Positions 19,466-26,950 are shown, numbered from the stretch's first letter. The stretch is DNA of 64,000 nt from Rhodococcus tukisamuensis NBRC 100609 (GCF_001894985.1 NZ_BCXG01000008.1:62001-126000), one strand, 5' to 3'. Notes: generated by a model not told the origin, from the letters alone. A program made the numbers and translations.

Positions 19466-20800
19466 ATGAGGGACGACGAGTCGAGGGATGGGGAACGGGT
19501 GGACGAGGCGACGACACGGCCGTGGTGGCGCAGGACGGCCTTCTGGACGAACACCCTGGTGGTGGTGTCGATCGTGGCGACCGGGGTGGTGGTCGCCGGG
19601 CTGACGCGGCCGCCGGAGCGGCCGTCCGAGGACCCGCGGGCGGCCGCGGAGGACTACCTCACGCCGCCGGTGCAGTACCCGGCGCAGATCCCCGGCTGCG
19701 ACGCGGTCGAGCCCCCGTCCACGGCGGAGTGGGCGGCCTACTCGAGCTTCGGGGAGCAGACGTACGACAATCCCCGTGAGCCGTGGTTCTCCGGACCCAA
19801 GGCGACGGCGATGGCGCAGGCGCTGGCCGCGGCGCTGCCGCCGGACGCGGCGGTGGACCTCGCGAGGCCGCTGGTGTTCGACCCGATCGCCGACTTCGGC
19901 GGAGATGATCGGGACGACGTCCCCGGCTGGACCTCGCTCTGGACCAACCTCGACCGCGGGTCCGGCCCCGGCGAGTTCAACGTGCAGGTGGCCAACTGGG
20001 ACCGTGCCGTGCCGGCCTGTGTGGCAGGCGATCTCGTGCGCCGCATCGCCGGGCCCGGCGACGCGGTCGTCGACCTGCAGGAGACCTGGTACCAGGTCGG
20101 CCCGTTCCGGACGTTCAGCCGGTCGGCGACGGGCTACCTGCCCGACGGGTCGTCCGTGCTTGCTCAGGTCACCGACCAGGTGGCGGTGGGGAGCGGCGGG
20201 GAGCCGGAGGTCGCGGCGGAGTTCCCGCTGACCCTCGACGAGCTGACCGCGATCGTGACCGCCCCAGGGCTGCGGGTCACCGCGCCGGTGCCGCCGGGCA
20301 CCCCGGCGCCGCGGGAGAGATGCAGCGCCGACTCCGAGGCCTCCGGTCGGGAACTGACCCGGGAGGACATCGCCCGCCTGGGCGGCGCGCTCGACGCCTC
20401 GTGGCGGGCCGGCACGCCCGCCGGCGTCACCCTCGACGGGACGCTGGACGCCTTGCAGCTCGGCGGGGCCGGCCGCAACGCGGTCTGCGTCGAGGTCGGG
20501 ACCTCCGGGCCGGGCGGTCCCGGGGCGCTGACCGTCGGGATCGGAGGCGGTCACAGGCCGCCAGTCCCGCTCGATCCGTACGACCCGGCGGCCGAGCACG
20601 ATCGCACCGAGATCCGTTCTCTCCCGGACGGTTCCGTCAGTGCCCGGACCGGACCGAGCGGCCAGTTCGGCAGCTACCGCCAGGTGGCCGTCACCCGGCC
20701 GTCCGGCACCCGGGTCTCCGTGAGCTGGCGGGGGCCCGAGTTGCCGACGTTCGAGCAACTCGAATCCTTGGCGGTCGCACCGGGTCTGGATCTGCCGTGA
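19466..20800 (+). CDS. Membrane-anchored hypothetical protein, first of a coupled pair
   Basis: A 444-residue protein with a cytoplasmic N-terminus rich in charged residues, one transmembrane helix (TNTLVVVSIVATGVVVAGLT, about residues 28-48) and a large extracytoplasmic domain. Cys residues (IPGCDAVE, VPACVAG, RERCSAD, NAVCVEV) could form disulfides. No known domain is recognised. Start ATG at 19466 has AAAGGGAC. It shares a GTGA overlap with the next gene, which also has one N-terminal helix, so the two products may act together at the cell surface. Confidence 0.7.
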   Translation: MRDDESRDGERVDEATTRPWWRRTAFWTNTLVVVSIVATGVVVAGLTRPPERPSEDPRAAAEDYLTPPVQYPAQIPGCDAVEPPSTAEWAAYSSFGEQTYDNPREPWFSGPKATAMAQALAAALPPDAAVDLARPLVFDPIADFGGDDRDDVPGWTSLWTNLDRGSGPGEFNVQVANWDRAVPACVAGDLVRRIAGPGDAVVDLQETWYQVGPFRTFSRSATGYLPDGSSVLAQVTDQVAVGSGGEPEVAAEFPLTLDELTAIVTAPGLRVTAPVPPGTPAPRERCSADSEASGRELTREDIARLGGALDASWRAGTPAGVTLDGTLDALQLGGAGRNAVCVEVGTSGPGGPGALTVGIGGGHRPPVPLDPYDPAAEHDRTEIRSLPDGSVSARTGPSGQFGSYRQVAVTRPSGTRVSVSWRGPELPTFEQLESLAVAPGLDLP

Positions 20801-22176
20801 CGAGGGAGACGCGGAACCTGATCGCGGCGGCGGTGGTCGCCGTCGTCACCGTGACTGCGGCCGTGGCGGTGCTCGTCCGGGACCAGCCGCCCGCCGAGAC
20901 CTTCCCGGCGTTCACCGGACCCGGGTACACCGACTACCTGCCGGGGCCGACCGAGGACGTGCAGCCGGCAGGGCCACCGGCCGTCGAGTCCTGGCGCCTG
21001 GACGCCGAGCAGGCATACGGGCGGAAGTTCGCGCAGTTCCGGAACCCGTTGTGGGGCACCGAGTTCGACTCCGACGACACCGGTGGCATCGCGGTGGGCA
21101 GCACCGTCGTCGCCGCGATCGGGCTGCCCAAGCCGGGCGGCTACTCGCTCGACCACGCGCGGCTGGTCGGCGTCGACGCGGGCAGCGGCGCGGTGCGCTG
21201 GCAGGTGCCGGCGGACGGCCTGGGCGGCTGTGCCCCGAGGCCGCTGGGCGAGAGCGTCGTCTGCTTCACCACCGGGTACGACGGGCGGGACGAGATCGTC
21301 GCCGTCGACGCCCGCTCGGGCGAGGTCACCCGCACCGCGACCGACTGGATGTCGTTCGGCATCGCCGTCGGCGGCGACCGGGTGTTCACGGTGGAGGGCA
21401 ACCCGGAGGACGCCGACGTGCGGGTGCACGCCGGCAGCGTCGCGGACCCGGCCGCGCACTGGAGCACCCCCGTCGAGGTGAGCGGCGGCTGGGAGGACGT
21501 GCCCGGCACGGCGGTGCTGACGGTGGCCGGTGACGTCGCGCTGGTGCAGGTGGCCGGGGAGGCCGTCGGACTCGACGCCCGCACCGGCCGGCAGACGTGG
21601 GCCAGGGTCGTGCCGGACTGCGTCGAGTCGGCCGCGATCGTCGCCGGTCCGGTGACACTGGTCGGCCGCACCGACTGCTCCGGCCACCTGCGGGAGATCG
21701 AGGCCCGCGCCGCCGACGGACGAGTGCTGACCAGCGTGGCCACGGGTGTGGCGGCGCAGCCGGAGCGGCAGGTCGATCCCGAGCTTCCGATGGTGATCGG
21801 TGACGGCGCCTACGACCGGACCACCGGCAAGCGGGTGTGGCGCAGCGACGACATTCGGGACGCCACCTCGGTCGCGGTGGTGGGGGAGACAGTGCTGGTG
21901 CACGCTGCTGACACCGCGTCGGGCATCGACCTGGCGACCGGCGAGCGGCTGTGGCAACGGGAGACCGATGTCGCGGCCGAGTACGTCGGCTACGACGGCG
22001 ACGTGGCGTACGGCGGAAACGGTCGCGGGGCGTTCGCGATGGCGCCGCGCACCGGGGAGGTCGTGTGGGCCCTCGAGGACCTGGGCGAGCCGGGAGGGCA
22101 ACCCCGGTTGGTGGTTGCGGGGGATTCCGTTGTTGCGGTGAGTGGTTCGGCGATGGCGGGGGTGGGCGCTGCCTGA
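20797..22176 (+). CDS. Membrane-anchored PQQ-like beta-propeller protein
   Basis: A 459-residue protein with one N-terminal transmembrane helix (NLIAAAVVAVVTVTAAVAVL) and repeated blade motifs typical of PQQ-like beta-propellers: VGVDAGSGAVRWQVP, VAVDARSGEVTRT, VGLDARTGRQTWAR, GIDLATGERLWQR and AMAPRTGEVVWALE. These repeats suggest a BamB-like or WD40-like seven- or eight-blade scaffold outside the membrane. There is no sign of enzyme activity. The GTG start overlaps the preceding stop as GTGA. The last residues (MAGVGAA) run into decayed sequence, so the native C-terminus may have been altered. Confidence 0.75.
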   Translation: MTRETRNLIAAAVVAVVTVTAAVAVLVRDQPPAETFPAFTGPGYTDYLPGPTEDVQPAGPPAVESWRLDAEQAYGRKFAQFRNPLWGTEFDSDDTGGIAVGSTVVAAIGLPKPGGYSLDHARLVGVDAGSGAVRWQVPADGLGGCAPRPLGESVVCFTTGYDGRDEIVAVDARSGEVTRTATDWMSFGIAVGGDRVFTVEGNPEDADVRVHAGSVADPAAHWSTPVEVSGGWEDVPGTAVLTVAGDVALVQVAGEAVGLDARTGRQTWARVVPDCVESAAIVAGPVTLVGRTDCSGHLREIEARAADGRVLTSVATGVAAQPERQVDPELPMVIGDGAYDRTTGKRVWRSDDIRDATSVAVVGETVLVHAADTASGIDLATGERLWQRETDVAAEYVGYDGDVAYGGNGRGAFAMAPRTGEVVWALEDLGEPGGQPRLVVAGDSVVAVSGSAMAGVGAA

Positions 22177-22371
22177 ACTGCGCAGCGAGATCGCCGAGGT
22201 GCTCGCTGAGGGCTGGTCGAGCATCATGGCGAGTTCCCCGACTCCGGGCGTCTGCAGATCGGCCCCGTCACGGAGCGGGTAACGGACGTGAAGGTGATGC
22301 CGTGGACGCCGCTCGGCCTGCCGATGGACTGCCCGCTCGAGGCGAAGCAGGACGCGGTCCGCCTGCAGTGA
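22157..22371 (+). pseudogene. Frameshifted C-terminal gene fragment
   Basis: One frame reads WALPELRSEIAEVLAEGW then SSIM up to about 22230. A shifted frame then continues EFPDSGRLQIGPVTERV... to PLEAKQDAVRLQ, stopping at 22369-22371. Codon choice is strongly GC3-biased in both pieces, which supports former coding. There is no start codon with a ribosome site. The family is not recognised. It marks the left edge of a decayed segment that follows the beta-propeller gene. Confidence 0.45.
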
Positions 22372-22530
22372 TAGGGCTGTTTACCAGCAACAACGGTGAT
22401 AGTGCTTCCAAGCGGAGAGGGATTCGGCCTGTTTGCGAGGGCCTGGGACCGATCACTTTTGGCCGGCTGTCTGGAGGTCTAGCGTTGACCAGACGGATCG
22501 GCCCGGGACCGGAGGGGCGGGGATTTTGGA
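22372..22530 (+). other. Leader region before the micropeptide array
   Basis: 159 nt with no confident gene. A TTGACC hexamer at about 22493 could be a -35, but no good -10 follows. A 29-codon GTG frame is present but has no ribosome site. The promoter of the small-ORF array is expected here. Confidence 0.3.
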
Positions 22531-22653
22531 ATGACGCCAGAGACGAACCCGCAGTTTCAGAGCACCTGGATGTACCGACTGCCGTTCCCGATGGAATGGC
22601 GAGTCATCTTGTGGTCGATCGTCGGCTGCGACCTCGGTGGACACTGCCCGTAA
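22531..22653 (+). CDS. Micropeptide 1 of the Trp-rich C-x-LGG-x-C array (40 aa)
   Basis: The ORF encodes a 40-residue peptide starting MTPETNPQFQSTWMYRLPFP, with hydrophobic WRVILWSIVG and ending CDLGGHCP. The C-terminal CxLGGxCP motif is shared with three downstream ORFs. GGAGGGGCGGGG lies upstream at longer spacing than in the others. The peptide is rich in Trp and Pro and has a hydrophobic core before two Cys, suiting a membrane-active, disulfide-bonded or modified peptide. No known family is recognised. Confidence 0.5.
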   Translation: MTPETNPQFQSTWMYRLPFPMEWRVILWSIVGCDLGGHCP

Positions 22654-22678
22654 TCCAGCCAGAACTGAGGTGATCGAG

Positions 22679-22789
22679 ATGGACTTTCCACCGATCTGGT
22701 GGCTAATGCCCTACGGAATCGTCCCGGACAACATTCGGGTCTGGGTCCGGGACAATGCATCCTGTTGGCTGGGGGGATACTGCCCGTAA
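22679..22789 (+). CDS. Micropeptide 2 of the array (36 aa)
   Basis: A 36-residue peptide: MDFPPIWWLMPYGIVPDNIR followed by VWVRDNAS and CWLGGYCP. The ribosome site GAGGTGATC (22667-22675) is fully complementary to the 3' end of 16S rRNA, with GAG before the ATG. The coding segment from PYGIVPD to CP is homologous to micropeptide 4, and most differences between them are silent, which is direct evidence of selection at protein level. Function unknown; candidates are a bacteriocin-like, signalling or toxin peptide. Confidence 0.7.
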   Translation: MDFPPIWWLMPYGIVPDNIRVWVRDNASCWLGGYCP

Positions 22790-22809
22790 CCAACTTCGAG
22801 GTGATCTAG

Positions 22810-22905
22810 ATGGTGGACACATTCTGGTTCGAATGGATCCCGTACCCCATCAAAATCTGGCTACTGGCTGCCTTGGCCTGCAACCTGGGCGGGTGGAACT
22901 GCTAG
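22810..22905 (+). CDS. Micropeptide 3 of the array (31 aa)
   Basis: A 31-residue peptide: MVDTFWFEWIPYPIKIWLLA then ALACNLGGWNC. It shares the P-[FY]-[PG] turn, a hydrophobic stretch and the C-x-LGG-x(1-2)-C ending with its neighbours. The ribosome site GAGGTGATC (22798-22806) is identical to that of micropeptide 2 and lies 3 nt before ATG. Trp and Phe make up a large share of residues. The stop is in the same frame as the next ORF. Confidence 0.65.
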   Translation: MVDTFWFEWIPYPIKIWLLAALACNLGGWNC

Positions 22906-22908
22906 TGA

Positions 22909-23028
22909 TTGGGGGCGCGAATCCTCCTGCGGACCTCGGGGTTTCTGCCCTACGGGATTGTCCCGGACCCCATCCGAATCTGGATCCGGGACAACGCCCC
23001 GTGCTGGTTGGGCGGGCACTGCCCCTGA
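22909..23028 (+). CDS. Micropeptide 4 of the array, duplicate of micropeptide 2, start degraded
   Basis: From PYGIVPDPIRIWIRDNAP to CWLGGHCP the sequence is a diverged copy of micropeptide 2 (26 aligned codons). The upstream part aligns only with a single-base shift, and the position of the ATG appears as GCG. The only start is a TTG at 22909 directly after two stop codons, giving 39 residues. It may be translated by re-initiation after micropeptide 3 or may be a recent pseudogene. Confidence 0.45.
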   Translation: MGARILLRTSGFLPYGIVPDPIRIWIRDNAPCWLGGHCP

Positions 23029-23043
23029 GAGGAGGTGAACGAG

Positions 23044-23124
23044 ATGGACACCTGGACTTTTTGGTACGGCCCCATCGGCACTGTCATCGACGTCGTGCTC
23101 GCTTGGTGGAATACGACGTTCTGA
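23044..23124 (+). CDS. Micropeptide 5 of the array (26 aa, lacks the Cys motif)
   Basis: A 26-residue peptide: MDTWTFWYGPIGTVIDVVLA then WWNTTF. It has the strongest ribosome site of the cluster (AGGAGGTGA at 23030-23038), starting 2 nt after the stop of micropeptide 4. It is Trp-rich and hydrophobic like the others but has no cysteine, so it may be a partner or immunity-type peptide (speculation). A perfect hairpin follows the stop. Confidence 0.55.
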   Translation: MDTWTFWYGPIGTVIDVVLAWWNTTF

Positions 23125-23126
23125 CA

Positions 23127-23166
23127 AATGACGGGCCAGCGAGATTTAGATCGCTGGCCCGTCATT
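23127..23166 (+). terminator. Perfect 16-bp hairpin ending the micropeptide array
   Basis: AATGACGGGCCAGCGA (23127-23142) pairs without mismatch with 23151-23166 across an 8-nt loop. It starts 2 nt after the last micropeptide stop. No T-tract follows on either strand. It faces a minus-strand fragment ending at 23173 and could serve both directions. Confidence 0.75.
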
Positions 23167-23172
23167 GTGTGA

Positions 23173-23320
23173 TCAGTTGTTGGTGGCCATGAATCCCTTG
23201 CCGACCGGGAATGGGCTACCGGGGGAGTTGATCTCGTTGAGCACCGCCGAGAACTTCACGTGCTCGAACGACGTCGTGCTGGCAGCCAGGCCGGACACCC
23301 CGAGGTCTACGTCGGCTCGA
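23173..23320 (-). pseudogene. C-terminal fragment of an unrecognised gene
   Basis: On the minus strand a frame reads ADVDLGVSGLAASTTSFEHV then KFSAVLNEINSPGSPFPVGK and GFMATNN, with a stop at 23173-23175. The sequence looks protein-like but has no start with a ribosome site; a GTG before SGLAA would give 41 residues. The family is not recognised. It is one piece of the decayed segment next to tRNA-Arg. Confidence 0.4.
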
Positions 23321-23420
23321 CGAGGTCCGCGTACGCGCGCAACTGGTCGGCGATCACCCGGGCCTCACGCGGGCTGAGCGTCAGACAGCCGTCGCCGTAC
23401 TCCGCACCCTGTCGGCTGAT
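23307..23420 (-). pseudogene. Short C-terminal fragment (LTLSPREAR...)
   Basis: The minus frame ending at 23307 closes with CLTLSPREARVIADQLRAYA then DLVEPT, a pattern seen at the C-termini of many small actinobacterial and phage proteins. The preceding residues of the longer frame (to 23576) look like a shadow of the opposite strand, so only the last 35 or so residues are credited. Function unknown. Confidence 0.35.
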
Positions 23421-23699
23421 ATCGCGATCAGCGGCACGGCGGTACGTACCGACGAGACCGAGACAGAGCGGCGGGCCCGGCTGGTCGCGGACCTCACGGA
23501 TGGGCATGCTGCGACGACCGAGCGGGTCGATCAGGTGACGGCGGACCTTGCTGCCGACCGCGCCCGAGCCCAGCATTCTCTCGAGAGTCTGGCCGATGAG
23601 CTGGATCAGGAGGCGAAGGCGGATGCCCGGCTGGCCGGATGGGGTGTTGTCGCGATTGGGGCCGGAATCATCCTGCAGACGGTCGGATCGCTGCTGTGA
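23400..23699 (+). pseudogene. Truncated coiled-coil protein with C-terminal membrane helix
   Basis: The plus frame ending with the TGA at 23697-23699 reads VLRTLSADIAISGTAVRTDE onward, with long charged helical stretches (ERRARLVADLTDGHAATTER, RAQHSLESLADELDQEAKAD) and a final transmembrane helix (GWGVVAIGAGIILQTVGSLL). Codon use is coding-like, yet no start codon exists upstream, so the N-terminus is lost. The architecture recalls small phage or plasmid coiled-coil membrane proteins (inference). Confidence 0.45.
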
Positions 23700-23790
23700 A
23701 CTCGCCCGACAACTCGGGCTTCAAGGGAACGTAGAGGGAATGCGGCAGGAGCGGGACGCCTAAAAGCAGTCGTGAACTGCGCAAACAGAG
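23700..23790. other. Short gap between island and tRNA-Arg
   Basis: 91 nt with a small hairpin (GCCCGA-caac-TCGGGC) and no gene. It lies immediately 3' of tRNA-Arg. No second copy of the tRNA 3' end was found in the island. Confidence 0.4.
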
Positions 23791-23864
23791 TGCCCCCGGC
23801 AGGAATCGAACCTGCGACCTAGAGATTAGAAGGCTCTTGCTCTATCCAACTGAGCTACGGAGGC
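23791..23864 (-). tRNA. tRNA-Arg (anticodon TCT)
   Basis: The minus strand folds as a tRNA: acceptor GCCTCCG pairs with CGGGGGC, anticodon loop CTTCTAA gives TCT, and the T-loop is TTCGATT. The CCA is not encoded. Its 3' end faces the accessory segment at 22.2-23.8 kb, which is the usual orientation for integration into tRNA genes. Confidence 0.95.
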
Positions 23865-23987
23865 GTGATCCCCGGGGGGATCGGCACAGGAGTCTACCGG
23901 TACCGCTCCGCGCCTCTTGGGAGGCGTGGGTCACGCCGTGCCGACCTGGGAGGAACGCACCCGCGCGGAACTTCTACCCTGGTGTCC

Positions 23988-26018
23988 ATGGCATCACCCG
24001 AGCTCGCCCCCTCGCCAGCGCCGTCGCCACGAAAGGTCGGTGAGACCTCGGCACCGATCTTCGTGACGCTCGGGATCGTGGCCGGTCTGGTCGCGGCCAT
24101 CGTGGTCGGGCTGTCCGCCTCGGAGGCCCTGATCCGGCTCGGCATCCCGGACCCGGGCCCGCTCACCACCTACGGCCTGCCCGCGGTCAAGGCGGCGGGC
24201 GAGGTGTCCGCCGTGCTCGCGATCGGGTCGCTGCTGCTCGCCGCGTTCCTGGTGCCGCCGCAGCGCAGCGGTGTCCTTGACGTCGGCGGCTATCGGGCGG
24301 TGCGGATCGCCGGCCACGCCGCGATCGTGTGGGCGGCCTGCGCGCTGGTGCTGGTGCCGTTGACCGTCTCGGACACCTCCGGTCAGCCGTTGAGCGAGTC
24401 CATCCAGCCCGCCAATCTGTGGAAGGCGCTGCCGCAGATCGAGCTCGCCGGGGCCTGGCGCAACACCGCCATCCTCGCGGTCCTGCTCGCGATCGGCTGC
24501 CGCCTCGTGCTGCGCTGGGCCTGGACTCCGGCGCTGCTGGTGCTCGGCCTCGCGACCCTGGTCCCGCTCGGCCTGACGGGCCACTCCTCTTCGGGCGGCT
24601 CGCACGACGTCGCCACCAACAGCCTGCTGTGGCACCTGGGCGCGGCGGCGTTGTGGGCCGGCGGGCTGATCGCGCTGCTCGCGCACGCCCGACGACGCGG
24701 CGAGCACACCGACCTCGCGGCCCGACGGTTCTCACTGGTCGCCACCTGCGCGTTCGTGGTGATGGCGATCTCCGGCGTCCTCAACGGCCTGGTCCGGCTC
24801 CCGGTGAGCGAGCTGTTCACCAGCACCTACGGCTGGCTGCTGGTGGCCAAGACCGTCGCGCTGGTGATCCTGGGCGTGTTCGGTTTCGTGCAGCGTCGCC
24901 GCGCGCTGCCCGCACTGGCCGCCGATCCCAACTCGCGGGGCGCGCTGATCCGGTTCGCCGGCGCGGAGGCGCTCGTGTTCGCCGCGACGATCGGTATCGC
25001 CGTCGGCCTGGGCCGCACCCCGCCGCCGCCGTCGGACATCCGCCCCAGCCCGGCCGAGGTGTACCTGGGCTACACCCTGGACGGCCCGCCGACGCTCGCG
25101 CGGCTGGCGTTCGACTGGCGCTTCGACCTGATCTTCGGGACCGCGGCGATCATCGCCGCCGTCGTCTACGTCCTCGGCGTGCGCCGACTGCGCAAGCGCG
25201 GCGACAGCTGGCCGATCGGCCGGACCATCTCCTGGGTGCTGGGCTGCGCGGTGCTGCTGGTGGCCACCTCCTCCGGCCTCGGCCGGTACTCGCCCGCGGT
25301 GTTCAGCGTGCACATGGGCGCGCACATGGCGCTGTCGATGCTCGCGCCGGTGCTGCTGGTGCTCGGCGGCCCGATGACGCTGGCGCTGCGCGCGCTCAAG
25401 CCGGCCGGATCCGACGGTCCGCCCGGCCCGCGCGAGTGGCTGCTCGCCGCGTTGCACAGCCCCGTCTCACGGTTCCTCACCCACCCGCTGGTGGCGTCGG
25501 TGCTGTTCGTCGGCGGCTTCTACGCGCTGTACCTCGGCGGCATCTTCGGCGCGACGCTCGACGCGCACGGCGCCCACCTGCTGATGAACCTGCACTTCAT
25601 CCTCAGCGGCTACCTCTTCTACTGGGTCGTCATCGGCATCGACCCGGCGCCGCGAACGCTCTCCCCGGTGACCAAGCTGGCGATGGTGTTCGGCTCGCTG
25701 CCGTTCCACGCGTTCTTCGGCATCGCGCTGATGAGCATGGGCGAGGTGATGGGCGGCTGGTACTACCGTTCCCTGGCGCTGGGCTGGAACGACGACCTGC
25801 TCGGTGACCAGCAGCTCGGCGGCGGCATCGCCTGGGCCACCGGCGAGATCCCGCTCGTGCTGGTGATGATGGCGCTGCTGGTGCAGTGGTCGCGCAGCGA
25901 CAAGAAGACGGCCACCCGGATCGACCGGGCCGCCGTCCGAGATGAAGACGCCGAACTGGCCGCGCACAACGCGATGTTCGCGGAGCTGGCTCGCCGGGAC
26001 CGCGAAGCCGGCCGGTGA
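23988..26018 (+). CDS. Fused CopD-CtaG copper/cytochrome oxidase assembly membrane protein
   Basis: A 676-residue polytopic protein. The N-terminal half (about residues 60-340, with GHSSSGGSHDVATNSLLWHL and GLVRLPVSELFTSTYGWLLV) is CopD-like. The C-terminal half (about 380-640, with FSVHMGAHMALSMLAPVLLV, HLLMNLHFILSGYLFYWVVI and LPFHAFFGIALMSM) is caa3-type CtaG-like. Conserved His and Met residues probably handle copper for the cytochrome aa3 oxidase. The ATG at 23988 was chosen; upstream codons have no support. The product is the common actinobacterial fusion. The next gene overlaps its stop as GTGA. Confidence 0.9.
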   Translation: MASPELAPSPAPSPRKVGETSAPIFVTLGIVAGLVAAIVVGLSASEALIRLGIPDPGPLTTYGLPAVKAAGEVSAVLAIGSLLLAAFLVPPQRSGVLDVGGYRAVRIAGHAAIVWAACALVLVPLTVSDTSGQPLSESIQPANLWKALPQIELAGAWRNTAILAVLLAIGCRLVLRWAWTPALLVLGLATLVPLGLTGHSSSGGSHDVATNSLLWHLGAAALWAGGLIALLAHARRRGEHTDLAARRFSLVATCAFVVMAISGVLNGLVRLPVSELFTSTYGWLLVAKTVALVILGVFGFVQRRRALPALAADPNSRGALIRFAGAEALVFAATIGIAVGLGRTPPPPSDIRPSPAEVYLGYTLDGPPTLARLAFDWRFDLIFGTAAIIAAVVYVLGVRRLRKRGDSWPIGRTISWVLGCAVLLVATSSGLGRYSPAVFSVHMGAHMALSMLAPVLLVLGGPMTLALRALKPAGSDGPPGPREWLLAALHSPVSRFLTHPLVASVLFVGGFYALYLGGIFGATLDAHGAHLLMNLHFILSGYLFYWVVIGIDPAPRTLSPVTKLAMVFGSLPFHAFFGIALMSMGEVMGGWYYRSLALGWNDDLLGDQQLGGGIAWATGEIPLVLVMMALLVQWSRSDKKTATRIDRAAVRDEDAELAAHNAMFAELARRDREAGR

Positions 26019-26950
26019 TCACCCGCGAGGACGTGCTCGCCGCCCGGTCACGGGTGGGCGACCGGGTGCGGCGCACCCCGGTCCTGCGGGTGGGCGTGCC
26101 GACGCCCGGCGGTGAGTTCCCGGTCGCGCTCAAGCTCGAGCACCTGCAGCTGGGCGGCTCGTTCAAGATCCGGGGCAGCCTCAACGCCCTGCTGCACCGG
26201 CCCGCCGCGCAGCGTGACGCGCCGGTGGTGATCGCGTCGGGCGGCAACGCCGGGATCGCGGCGGCGACGGCGTCGCGGATGCTGGGCGTGGCCTGCACGG
26301 TGGTCGTTCCCGCGTCCGCGCCCGTCGTCAAGGTCGAGCGGCTCCGGGCCCTCGGCGCCGAGGTGGTCCTCGACGGCGAGCGCTACACCGACGCGTACGC
26401 GCGGGCGACTGCGATCGCCGTCGAGCGCGGCGCCCAGCAACTGCATGCCTACGACCTGCCCGACGTTGTCGCGGGCGCCGGGGTGATCGGGCTCGAGCTG
26501 GCCGAGCAGGTGCCCGACGCGACCACCGTGCTGGTCGCGGTCGGTGGCGGCGGGCTGGCCGCGGGTATCGCCGCGGCGCTGTCGGGGGATACGGCCGTCG
26601 TCGGGGTGGAGCCGACTGGTGCGCCCACCCTGCACCGCGCGCTCGCCGCGGGCCGGCCCGTGGACGTCCCGGTGGACAGCGTCGCAGCCGACGCGCTCGG
26701 GGCCACCCGGCTCGGAGACATCGCGATGGACGTCGCGCGTAGCACCGCGATGGTCTCGGTGCTGGTCGACGACGACGTCATCGTCGACGCCCGGAACCTG
26801 CTGTGGCGCGAGTACCGGCTGGCCGTCGAGTATTCGGCCGCCGCGCCGATCGCGGCCCTGCTCAGCGGCGCCTACGCGCCTGCCCCGGGCGAGCGGGTGG
26901 TCGCCGTGGTCTGCGGCGCGAACACCGACCCCACGACGCTGCCCGCGTGA
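26015..26950 (+). CDS. Threonine/serine dehydratase-like PLP enzyme
   Basis: A 311-residue fold-type II PLP enzyme. Seen: the PLP lysine in GGSFKIRGSLNAL (K near 49), the substrate loop VIASGGNAGIAAA and the phosphate-binding VAVGGGGLAAGI. The length fits catabolic threonine dehydratases or serine racemases, with no C-terminal ACT regulatory domain. It deaminates hydroxy amino acids to keto acids (family knowledge). The GTG start overlaps the stop of the CtaG gene, so translation is coupled, though no functional link is evident. Confidence 0.87.
   Translation: MITREDVLAARSRVGDRVRRTPVLRVGVPTPGGEFPVALKLEHLQLGGSFKIRGSLNALLHRPAAQRDAPVVIASGGNAGIAAATASRMLGVACTVVVPASAPVVKVERLRALGAEVVLDGERYTDAYARATAIAVERGAQQLHAYDLPDVVAGAGVIGLELAEQVPDATTVLVAVGGGGLAAGIAAALSGDTAVVGVEPTGAPTLHRALAAGRPVDVPVDSVAADALGATRLGDIAMDVARSTAMVSVLVDDDVIVDARNLLWREYRLAVEYSAAAPIAALLSGAYAPAPGERVVAVVCGANTDPTTLPA

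Noticed and set aside
22398-22490. 29-codon GTG frame before the micropeptide array
   Set aside because: No ribosome site and no CxLGGxC ending, so it was not counted as an array member.
22557-22793. Minus-strand 78-codon frame over the micropeptides
   Set aside because: No ribosome site or family resemblance; the plus-strand peptides show silent-site divergence and strong ribosome sites.
22157-23864. Direct repeat of the tRNA-Arg 3' end as an att site
   Set aside because: Looked for within the island but not found; island status rests only on content and orientation.
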